NCBI GenBank assembly: GCA_964430365.1
Contig: CAYSEU010000004.1
Coordinates: forward strand, 1 to 29,290
DNA from: JAVEVH01 sp964430365
Lineage (GTDB): Bacteria > Patescibacteriota > Dojkabacteria > SC72
Direction: 5' to 3'
Length of the DNA stretch: 29,290 nucleotides
The notes under the pieces were generated by a model. That model did not search any database. It was not told the origin of the DNA and worked only from the letters and a program-made list of their open reading frames with translations. Both the position numbers and the translations under genes were made by a program. Below, piece by piece: positions 15,553 to 21,862 of the stretch (position 1 is its first letter; each line of letters begins with the position of its first letter).

Positions 15553-17784
15553 TTACTGTATTTTAACTAATTTTAATCTTAAAGAATTACTTACTACTGA
15601 TACACTACTAAAAGCCATAGCTAAACCAGCAAATACAGGTTCTAACAAGATACCCAAGAATGGATAGAAAAGACCTGCTGCAAGTGGAATACCCAATATA
15701 TTATAAAAGAAAGCCCAAAAAAGATTCTGTTTTATTGTCTTCATTGTTTCTCTAGAGAGTTTAAGAGCTTGAGGTAATTTACTAATATCTCCTCCAAGTA
15801 ATGTGATATCTGAAGATTCAATAGCTATATCTGTACCCGTAGCCATAGCGACTCCTACATCTGATTGGGCAAGTGCTGGTGCATCATTTATTCCATCTCC
15901 AATCATAGCTACAAAGTTTCCTTTGTTTTGCAGTTTTTTAACAATATTTGCTTTCTCATCAGGTAATACCTTTGCATATACCATATCTATATTAAGTTTT
16001 TTAGCAATATTATTCGCAGTTATATTACTATCTCCTGTAATCATAGCAGTCTTTATACCAAGAGTATGTAATGCTTTAACTACAGACTTACTTTCCTTCT
16101 TTATCTGATCTGCAATAGCTACAGTAGCCAGAAGCTCTTTCTCATTTGAGAAAAGGATTGTAGTTTGTCCTTCATTAGAGAGCTCCTCTATTTTTTTCTC
16201 ATCTATATCAATTCTTAAATTTTTAATAAATTGTGGACTACCCACATAATACTTCCTCCCTTCTATTGTTCCTACTACGCCCTTACCATCTATATTCTTA
16301 AAGTTTCTTACTTCTAAGATTTCTGTATTCATACCTCTTCCTTTCTTACGTATAGCCATTGCAAGAGGATGGTCTGATTTGTTCTCAAGTGAGTAGAGTA
16401 AGCTTAAGATTTCTTTCTCATTTTTGCTATTAAAAAGAATCTTTGATACTTCTGGTTGTCCTTTTGTTAAGGTTCCAGTCTTATCAAATATTACAGTATC
16501 TACTTTGTATAGTTTTTCTAAGCTCTCTGCATTTTTAATTAAGATTCCATTTTGAGCTCCCTTGCCAACTCCAACAATAATTGCTGTGGGAGTTGCTAGG
16601 CCTAATGCACAGGGACAAGCTATTACAAGTACTGCAACAAAAGAAGATATTCCGTATATAATAGCCTCGTTTAAGGGCAGAGTTGTTTGACCAACGGTAA
16701 TCCAAAGTATTAGAGAAAGAGTTGCAATTCCTAATACTGTAGGTACAAATATTCTAGATATTTGGTCTGCGGTTTTTTGTATAGGGGCTTTACTATTTTG
16801 TGCTTCTTCGACCATCTTTATTATTGCAGAAAGCATTGTATCTGAACCAATCTTTGTTGCTTTGAATTTAAAATACCCCTGCTTATTTACAGCTCCACTA
16901 AATACCTCTTCCCCAATACCCTTTTCTACAGGTACGGGTTCCCCTGTTAAAAACGAAAGATCTAAAATTCCCTGTCCTTGAGAAATTACCCCATCCACGG
17001 GAATCTTGCCACCTGCTTTAATAATTATAATGTCCCCTAATACAATATCTTCTACTGGTACTTTTTTCTCTATTCCATCTCTTTCTATTAAAGCAGTTTT
17101 TGCCTGTAGATTAAGCAGTTTTTGAATTGCTTCTCCTGTTTTTATCTTTGAACGAGCTTCTAAATATTTACCGAGTAATACAAAAGCAATAACTAGGATT
17201 ACGGTATCATAGTAAGTAGTCTTTATTAGCCCTATTTCAATATTTAAAAGAGAAGAAAAAAGAATTACTGTACTGTAAATATATGCAGATATTGTTCCTA
17301 ATCCTATTAAAGAATCCATATCTGCTCCTTTTCCTTTAACAAATCTTAGTAGTCCTTGTACAAAGCTTTTACCTAAGTAAAATAATACAAAAGTCGAAAT
17401 TAAGAAAAGAAAAGGGTTTAATATCATCATATTTATATCAATGGATGGTAAAAAGGTCATATTTTTAGATGCAATCTCCCAGATCATTTGTAAAAAAAGT
17501 AAAAGAGCAATTGGGATTAGTATGTAAAGATTTCTTTTTTGAATATTTAAGAGACGTAATTTGTCATTGTCATTTTCAAAATCAAACTCATATCCAATCT
17601 CCCTTAATTGTTTATTTAACTCCTCTAGTGTAATTTCAGATGTATCATGTTGGAAGGTAGCTTTTTCGGTTGCATAGTTTACTTTTAGATTTTTAATACC
17701 CTTGTTTTTACTAAGAGTATTTTCAATATTAAAAGCACAACTAGCACAATGCATCCCTTTTATTTGTATGTTTCTCTCTTCCAT
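15553..17784 (-). CDS. copA: Copper-exporting P1B-type ATPase CopA
   Basis: ATP-driven Cu(I) exporter in the cytoplasmic membrane. The 743-aa protein contains one N-terminal HMA domain (GMHCASC, Cys13/Cys16), the actuator LTGEPVP, the membrane metal site ACPCALGLATP (CPC near residues 388-390), the phosphorylation motif DKTGTLTKG (near 433), the SDHPLA His-Pro motif and the hinge MIGDGINDAPAL (near 628). CPC together with the C-terminal NxxxxPLAAG and MAFSSVSVVSNSLRL segments marks the copper subgroup (P1B-1). Length is normal. It follows the cupredoxin gene by 5 bp and precedes the HMA membrane protein by 1 bp. Confidence 0.97.
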   Translation of the reverse strand: MEERNIQIKGMHCASCAFNIENTLSKNKGIKNLKVNYATEKATFQHDTSEITLEELNKQLREIGYEFDFENDNDKLRLLNIQKRNLYILIPIALLLFLQMIWEIASKNMTFLPSIDINMMILNPFLFLISTFVLFYLGKSFVQGLLRFVKGKGADMDSLIGLGTISAYIYSTVILFSSLLNIEIGLIKTTYYDTVILVIAFVLLGKYLEARSKIKTGEAIQKLLNLQAKTALIERDGIEKKVPVEDIVLGDIIIIKAGGKIPVDGVISQGQGILDLSFLTGEPVPVEKGIGEEVFSGAVNKQGYFKFKATKIGSDTMLSAIIKMVEEAQNSKAPIQKTADQISRIFVPTVLGIATLSLILWITVGQTTLPLNEAIIYGISSFVAVLVIACPCALGLATPTAIIVGVGKGAQNGILIKNAESLEKLYKVDTVIFDKTGTLTKGQPEVSKILFNSKNEKEILSLLYSLENKSDHPLAMAIRKKGRGMNTEILEVRNFKNIDGKGVVGTIEGRKYYVGSPQFIKNLRIDIDEKKIEELSNEGQTTILFSNEKELLATVAIADQIKKESKSVVKALHTLGIKTAMITGDSNITANNIAKKLNIDMVYAKVLPDEKANIVKKLQNKGNFVAMIGDGINDAPALAQSDVGVAMATGTDIAIESSDITLLGGDISKLPQALKLSRETMKTIKQNLFWAFFYNILGIPLAAGLFYPFLGILLEPVFAGLAMAFSSVSVVSNSLRLKLVKIQ

Positions 17785-17789
17785 ATCAT

Positions 17790-18194
17790 TTATTCAAAAG
17801 TTATTGTGAATGTATACATTCCCATACTACAAGAGCCAAATATATCTTCTCCTTTTTCTGGTGTTCCTAAATCTATCTCTGTTGTTCCTTGTGTAGGTAG
17901 AATCTCATTAATATTCATACTGGGTATCCTAAAAGATCTTTCACACCCATATGAATTCTCTGAGCTCATTCGTAAGATTGTTTGGATATTTGCATCTGCT
18001 GTAACTGTTCTTGGAGAATATCCTCCATTAGTAGATGTTATATATATGACTTGAATACCATCTTCCATTCTTACAACACTCTCATCTTTTTGAGCCTTAA
18101 CTTCTTTCTCCTGTGAGATATTAGGAGATAGTATTGCTAACCATATTATTATTCCTACTAAAAAGAGTGACCCTACTATTAAAATATTCTTCAT
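17790..18194 (-). CDS. Membrane-anchored cupredoxin-like copper protein
   Basis: The 134-aa protein has an N-terminal TM/signal anchor (MKNILIVGSLFLVGIIIWLAIL) and then a cupredoxin fold domain with GGYSPRTVTADANIQT, a YGCERSFRIP strand and a C-terminal CSMGMYTFTI loop that supplies likely copper ligands (Cys, Met, Met). It resembles cupredoxin_1 domains that accompany CopA and probably binds copper outside the membrane. The frame has an earlier ATG at 18260, but that codon lies between the -35 and -10 boxes, so 18194 is the believable start. It is the first gene of the copper operon. Confidence 0.85.
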   Translation of the reverse strand: MKNILIVGSLFLVGIIIWLAILSPNISQEKEVKAQKDESVVRMEDGIQVIYITSTNGGYSPRTVTADANIQTILRMSSENSYGCERSFRIPSMNINEILPTQGTTEIDLGTPEKGEDIFGSCSMGMYTFTITFE

Positions 18195-18213
18195 AATGAT
18201 ATTTCCCCAACTT

Positions 18214-18238
18214 ATTCCCTCACCTAGGGTATGGGTAC
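18214..18238 (-). promoter_or_regulatory. Probable CsoR operator
   Basis: Read on the minus strand, TACCCATACCC-TAGGTGAGGG-AA follows the -10 directly. Arms CCCT/AGGG flank a 5-nt centre, and a second CCC run lies on the left. GC-rich CCC...GGG pseudo-palindromes are the known CsoR-family targets and this one stands out in an AT-rich region. It covers the expected transcription start, so bound CsoR would block initiation. Confidence 0.65.
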
Positions 18239-18267
18239 ATATTATTAATTTAATATTCATATGTCAA
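18239..18267 (-). promoter_or_regulatory. Copper operon promoter
   Basis: On the minus strand a perfect -35 TTGACA (18262-18267), a 17-nt spacer and a -10 TAATAT (18239-18244). The predicted start is about 18232, giving a 5' leader of roughly 38 nt before the cupredoxin ATG. It is divergent from pspC. Confidence 0.8.
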
Positions 18268-18333
18268 CTATCTTAACATTTGAAAAGAAATCCTTTACAA
18301 TACAAAGAGATACATAACTTAAAAATTTTAAAT

Positions 18334-18621
18334 ATGGGAAAGAAACTTTTTAGATCTGAAACAGATAGAATGATAGGGGGAGTTTGTGGAGGATTGGCAG
18401 AGTACTTTAATATAGATTCAACAATAGTAAGGTTAATATTTGCACTAATTATTGTATATGGTGGTACTGGGTTAGTACTGTATATAATACTTTGGATAGT
18501 AATACCTACTCAATCTGCAACGGATCTTTCTTCTGAAGAGGTTATGGCAAGTAATGCAAAAGAGATAAAACAAAAGGGTAAGAAAATTGTAAATGAGGTT
18601 AAATCTGATAGTAAGAAATAA
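18334..18621 (+). CDS. PspC-domain membrane protein
   Basis: The 95-aa protein has the PspC domain: KKLFRSETDRMIGGVCGGLAEYFNIDSTIVRLIF, then a TM segment with GGTGLVLYIILWIVIP, followed by a charged tail. PspC proteins take part in envelope-stress responses in other bacteria. The frame opens at 18280, but MGKKLFRS at 18334 is the usual start for the family and is preceded by TTTTAAATATGG, a context shared with aspS. It is first in a three-gene plus-strand cluster with two LiaF-like proteins, which together suggest sensing or buffering of membrane or cell-wall stress. Confidence 0.9.
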   Translation: MGKKLFRSETDRMIGGVCGGLAEYFNIDSTIVRLIFALIIVYGGTGLVLYIILWIVIPTQSATDLSSEEVMASNAKEIKQKGKKIVNEVKSDSKK

Positions 18622-18648
18622 TATATATAATTTGTTTTAATATCTAAA

Positions 18649-19641
18649 ATGGAAAATAAGAGAAATTACTCTTGGGCAATATTTCTTGTTCTTGTAGGTA
18701 TTCTCTTTTTACTAAATACAACAGGTCTGGTTGGATGGGGTATTTGGGAGTATATAGTGAGATTCTGGCCAGTAATGATAATACTCATTGGTATAAAGAT
18801 AATACTTGGGAATTCAGCAATAGCAAAGGCATTAGAGATAATAATTACAATAGTTCTAACATTAGGAGTATTTGGAGCAGCATATATTCAATACACTGCA
18901 AATGGTATTAGCTTTGTTCCTAAGAGTGTAAATGATTGGGTATTAAAGGGTGGTGGAGGTATGTTCAACCTAAGTAAGGATAATGTACAAAATGAAATAT
19001 ATGTATCATTTGATGAGTATACAAATATAGAAGAGAGGGACATAAAAATAGATGTAGGGGCTGGTAAGATGAGTATAGTGGAAGATAGTGAGATAGAGGA
19101 TTACTTCTTTGTTTCTCAGGACTACCCAAGGATATATCAGGATTCACAACTAACTAAGAATGAAAAAGATGGGATATTGAGTTTGGATTTTAAATCTGCA
19201 TCTTCAAAAAACTTCAATCTTTTCCCAAATGAAGCTACATATGACATTACACTTGGTCAGTTAGAGATCCCTACTACATTAGATTTAGAGATTGGAGCAG
19301 GTAGTGGAGTATTAGACCTCCAAGTATTACCAGTAAATGATTTCTATGCAGATATTGGGGCAGGGGAGTTAGATGTTACATTTAGTAAATACAGTATTCC
19401 TTCTGGTGATATATTCTTTAATATTGGTGCTGGTAAAATGGAACTTACAATTCCTTCTAGAGTAGGGTATATTTTTGAGTATGATTTAGGAGTAGGTAAG
19501 ATTAATATAGAGGGTAAAGATATATCTGACTTCTCTACGGGTAGTGGTAAGTATACCTCGTCTAACTATAAAGAGGCAGAGATAAATATTACTATGAATG
19601 TAAATGTCGGTGTAGGTTCCTTTGTTTTAAAAAGTAATTAA
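18649..19641 (+). CDS. LiaF/toastrack-like membrane protein with repeated GAG motifs
   Basis: The 330-aa protein begins with a LiaI/LiaF-type membrane region: WAIFLVLVGILFLLNTTG, a FWPVMIILIGIKIILG pair and a third TM up to about residue 80. A beta-rich extracytoplasmic domain then has six spaced repeats of the form x-hydrophobic-G-[AV]-G-x-hydrophobic: DVGAGKM (135), EIGAGSG (214), DIGAGEL (235), NIGAGKM (258), DLGVGKI (279) and NVGVGSF (319). This is typical of toastrack/DUF4097-type beta-helical domains. It follows pspC by 27 bp and precedes the LiaF-like gene. The partner and ligand are unknown. Confidence 0.88.
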   Translation: MENKRNYSWAIFLVLVGILFLLNTTGLVGWGIWEYIVRFWPVMIILIGIKIILGNSAIAKALEIIITIVLTLGVFGAAYIQYTANGISFVPKSVNDWVLKGGGGMFNLSKDNVQNEIYVSFDEYTNIEERDIKIDVGAGKMSIVEDSEIEDYFFVSQDYPRIYQDSQLTKNEKDGILSLDFKSASSKNFNLFPNEATYDITLGQLEIPTTLDLEIGAGSGVLDLQVLPVNDFYADIGAGELDVTFSKYSIPSGDIFFNIGAGKMELTIPSRVGYIFEYDLGVGKINIEGKDISDFSTGSGKYTSSNYKEAEINITMNVNVGVGSFVLKSN

Positions 19642-19653
19642 TAAATTAAATAA

Positions 19654-20337
19654 ATGTATATTATGAAAATGAATAGTAAGTTTCTTTTTGGGGTAATAGT
19701 AATATTTCTTGGAGTATTACTCTTACTAGAACAAACCTCCATATTTCCTGCTTTCAGTAGAATAATATGGAGCGTAATATGGAAGTTCTGGCCATTAATA
19801 TTAATATTTTTAGGAGCTAAGTTCCTTACACAAAGGAATAATGTACCAGGTATAATACTTTTACTTTTAGGTGTAGCATTCCTTTCTTCCAATCTCTTTA
19901 GTTGGAACTTCTTTGCAGTCCTATGGCCAATCATATTAATAGCAATAGGTATGTCTATACTTTTGGGTACAGGGGAAACTAAAAAGAAACCAGAAGCAGG
20001 TACATCTTCAAAAGAATTTCTTTCTGATACTGTAGTATTTTGGGGATTGGATAGAAAAGTTAAATCTCAAGATTTCAAAGGTGGAGAATTTAATGTGGCT
20101 TTTGGTGGATTGCAACTAGATTTGAGAGACGCAAAGATTTCAAAGGGTGGTGCTAAAATACATATTAATTGTGCATTTGGTGGAGTAGAGATATTTGTAC
20201 CTAAGGATTGTAGAGTAAAAACCAAGGGTTCTGTGGTATTAGGTGCATGGGAACCTAAAGTAGAAGAGAGAAAGGTAGATACCCCTGTATTAGAAATTAC
20301 AGGTGGAGTTATGTTTGGAGGTGTAGAGATTAAGTAA
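19654..20337 (+). CDS. LiaF-like cell-envelope stress protein
   Basis: The N-terminal half has four hydrophobic segments, including the LiaF/DUF5668 hallmark FGVIVIFLGVLLLLEQ and two FWPLILIFLG / LWPIILIAIG repeats. The C-terminal half is the LiaF-like toastrack domain: FWGLDRKVKSQDFKGGEFNV, then repeated AFGGLQL, CAFGGVEI and MFGGVEI. In Firmicutes LiaF restrains the LiaRS stress sensor; no sensor kinase is in the window. Three in-frame ATGs (19654, 19663, 19669) are possible; MKMNSKF at 19663 looks natural. It ends overlapping the convergent gene by 8 bp. Confidence 0.88.
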   Translation: MYIMKMNSKFLFGVIVIFLGVLLLLEQTSIFPAFSRIIWSVIWKFWPLILIFLGAKFLTQRNNVPGIILLLLGVAFLSSNLFSWNFFAVLWPIILIAIGMSILLGTGETKKKPEAGTSSKEFLSDTVVFWGLDRKVKSQDFKGGEFNVAFGGLQLDLRDAKISKGGAKIHINCAFGGVEIFVPKDCRVKTKGSVVLGAWEPKVEERKVDTPVLEITGGVMFGGVEIK

Positions 20338-20656
20338 TTACTCTCTCATATTTAAGGTTACAAGCTTTAGAGATTTTTAAAATTCCAAAGGGTCCAGTAA
20401 AGAGGATGGTATCATCCTCTTTTTCATATAGAGTAGTAATATCTTCAATATTAAGATTCTCTCTATACCCTAGGGTATTAATAAATCTTAAGGTCCATGC
20501 TTGCATATTTAAGGTCTCTTTCTCTCCATCTTCAATATGTAAGATGGTTCCATACATTGGTTCCTCTTCTTTAGGAAGTACAATCTCATATCTCTCATCA
20601 TTTGAATCGAAGGAGAAAAATGCTTCACATTCCTTTATATATTCTTTTTCAGACAT
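20330..20656 (-). CDS. Small acidic protein of unknown function
   Basis: Not recognised. The 108-aa protein has no signal peptide or membrane segment and looks cytosolic, with mixed alpha/beta content. It starts 33 bp after the ung stop on the same strand and may be co-transcribed with it. The plus-strand frame across this region has no homology-like pattern, and normal AGA/ATA-rich codon use on the minus strand supports coding. Its stop overlaps the LiaF-like gene stop by 8 bp. Confidence 0.7.
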   Translation of the reverse strand: MSEKEYIKECEAFFSFDSNDERYEIVLPKEEEPMYGTILHIEDGEKETLNMQAWTLRFINTLGYRENLNIEDITTLYEKEDDTILFTGPFGILKISKACNLKYERVIT

Positions 20657-20689
20657 ACCCTAATTATACAGTATATGGGGTATTTTTAG

Positions 20690-21313
20690 TTAATCTATAC
20701 TCCAATCGATTTCTCCTATACCTTTACTCTTTAAATATGTATTACATTTACTAAAGGGTTTGCTTCCTAAAAACCCCTTTCTTGCTGAAAATGGAGATGG
20801 GTGGGGAGATGATATTACTAAGTGTTTACTCTCATCTATTAAGCCTCTTTTACTTTGTGCATATTTACCCCAAAGGATAAATACGACATTGGATTTTGTA
20901 TAAGAGATGTCCTTAATAATAGAGTCTGTATACTCTTGCCACCCTAAATCTTTATGAGAACTGGGTGTATCTTTTCTAACAGTCAGTACACTATTTAACA
21001 GTAATACTCCCTGTGTAGCCCATTTAGTTAAGTCACCATGGGTTGGTATCTGGATACCTAAATCACTGTTTAATTCTTTGAAAATATTTCTTAGTGAAGG
21101 TGGTATTCTAATATCTCTGTTTACTGAAAATGCTAAACCATTAGCCTCACCCTCTCCATGATATGGATCTTGACCAAGTATTACTACTTTTACATCCTCT
21201 ATCGGTGTTAAATCTAAAGCTCTAAAAAGAAACTCTCTTGGTGGATATACACTCTTCCCTTTGTAAATATCGTCTAAATCAATATTACTCAGTATCCTCT
21301 GTATCATCACCAC
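20690..21313 (-). CDS. ung: Uracil-DNA glycosylase (family 1)
   Basis: Removes uracil from DNA in base-excision repair. The 207-aa protein has the catalytic water-activating motif GQDPYHG (Asp49), GLAFSV, the LLLNSVLTV strand and HPSPFSA (His171), where most family members have HPSPLSA. It is about 15-20 residues shorter at the N-terminus than E. coli Ung but keeps the whole catalytic core. The frame's first ATG overlaps the upstream small gene by 29 bp; MIQRIL at 21307 is equally possible. It is probably co-transcribed with both neighbouring small genes. Confidence 0.97.
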   Translation of the reverse strand: MVMIQRILSNIDLDDIYKGKSVYPPREFLFRALDLTPIEDVKVVILGQDPYHGEGEANGLAFSVNRDIRIPPSLRNIFKELNSDLGIQIPTHGDLTKWATQGVLLLNSVLTVRKDTPSSHKDLGWQEYTDSIIKDISYTKSNVVFILWGKYAQSKRGLIDESKHLVISSPHPSPFSARKGFLGSKPFSKCNTYLKSKGIGEIDWSID

Positions 21314-21530
21314 TTCCTTTTCGTATTACATTACCATATTCATCATATCTTGTACCATCTACACCAATATACTCTTTCCTTCCACCTACCTCTTCCTCAA
21401 TGAAATTCTCTTTAGGGAATTCTGCTTTCTCTTGTGGCTCCTGAGGTACATCTATCTGTACATCTTTAACTACTCCTCCTAAATCTTCAGCATGTTCTAC
21501 TAATCCTTTTTCTCCATTAAATTCTGTCAT
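21285..21530 (-). CDS. Small acidic protein of unknown function upstream of ung
   Basis: Not recognised. The 81-aa protein is strongly acidic, rich in Glu, Asp, Gly and Val, has no membrane segment or Cys and is probably disordered in part, ending in a GSGDDTEDTE tail. It contains GVDGTRYDEYGNVIRKG, which resembles a short beta turn common in small hypothetical proteins. It overlaps ung by 29 bp and is divergent from the ileS T-box transcript. A TATACT hexamer lies 4 nt before the ATG. Coding is likely but unproven. Confidence 0.65.
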   Translation of the reverse strand: MTEFNGEKGLVEHAEDLGGVVKDVQIDVPQEPQEKAEFPKENFIEEEVGGRKEYIGVDGTRYDEYGNVIRKGSGDDTEDTE

Positions 21531-21590
21531 ATTAAGTATATTTTTAATATTAGATATATATATCTGAGTATACCAAAATATACATATCTT

Positions 21591-21619
21591 TTGTATTTAG
21601 AAGTAAGGGTTGGTATAAT
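21591..21619 (+). promoter_or_regulatory. Promoter of the ileS T-box transcript
   Basis: TTGTAT at 21591-21596, a 17-nt spacer and a consensus TATAAT at 21614-21619. Transcription should start near 21626, leaving a leader of about 235 nt before ileS. Confidence 0.8.
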
Positions 21620-21625
21620 AGCAGT

Positions 21626-21841
21626 AACACAAAGACCCAGATATCACTGGTGAGTGGTGGAAAGAAAGTCTTTTGACAAGTAGACTCCAACGAGTAGCTT
21701 TCGTAAATAGCTTAAACCATGATAGTGGTTAATAAGGTAGTTATAGTAATGTAACTATAAATAAGGGTGGTAACACGAATATTCGTCCCTTTGTAAGAAT
21801 TGATATAAATAGGTATCATATCTTACAAGGGGATTTTTGTT
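21626..21841 (+). ncRNA. T-box leader (tRNA-Ile-sensing) upstream of ileS
   Basis: T-box RNAs bind uncharged tRNA: a codon-like specifier pairs the anticodon and a bulge pairs the tRNA NCCA end, which stabilises an antiterminator. The antiterminator is plain here: AAGGG (21763-21767), bulge TGGTAAC (21768-21774, TGGT able to pair ACCA), then ACGAAT/ATTCGT (21775-21786) and CCCTT (21787-21791). Other stems seen are AGTCT/AGACT (21667-21686) and TAGTTA/TAACTA (21738-21757, Stem III position). A hairpin CCAG-ATATCA-CTGG (21637-21650) displays ATC, an Ile codon, at 21643-21645, which may be the specifier of a much shortened Stem I. That assignment is tentative. Confidence 0.9.
21787..21838 (+). 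terminator. T-box transcription terminator
   Basis: CCCTTTGTAAGA (21787-21798) pairs with TCTTACAAGGGG (21821-21832, one G-U pair), with partial inner pairing of TGATAT and TATCAT, followed by GATTTTTG. Its 5' arm includes CCCTT, which is also the 3' arm of the antiterminator, so the two structures exclude each other. This makes it a transcriptional, not translational, T-box. Confidence 0.9.
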
Positions 21842-21862
21842 TAATATATTTACTCTTACAAT

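Noticed and set aside
18195..18260. N-terminal extension of the cupredoxin frame to the ATG at 18260
   Set aside because: That ATG lies between the -35 and -10 boxes, and the extension would put residues before a normal signal anchor.
21552..21565. Palindrome AGATATATATATCT upstream of the T-box promoter
   Set aside because: Simple AT alternation; no regulator or repeat copy supports it.
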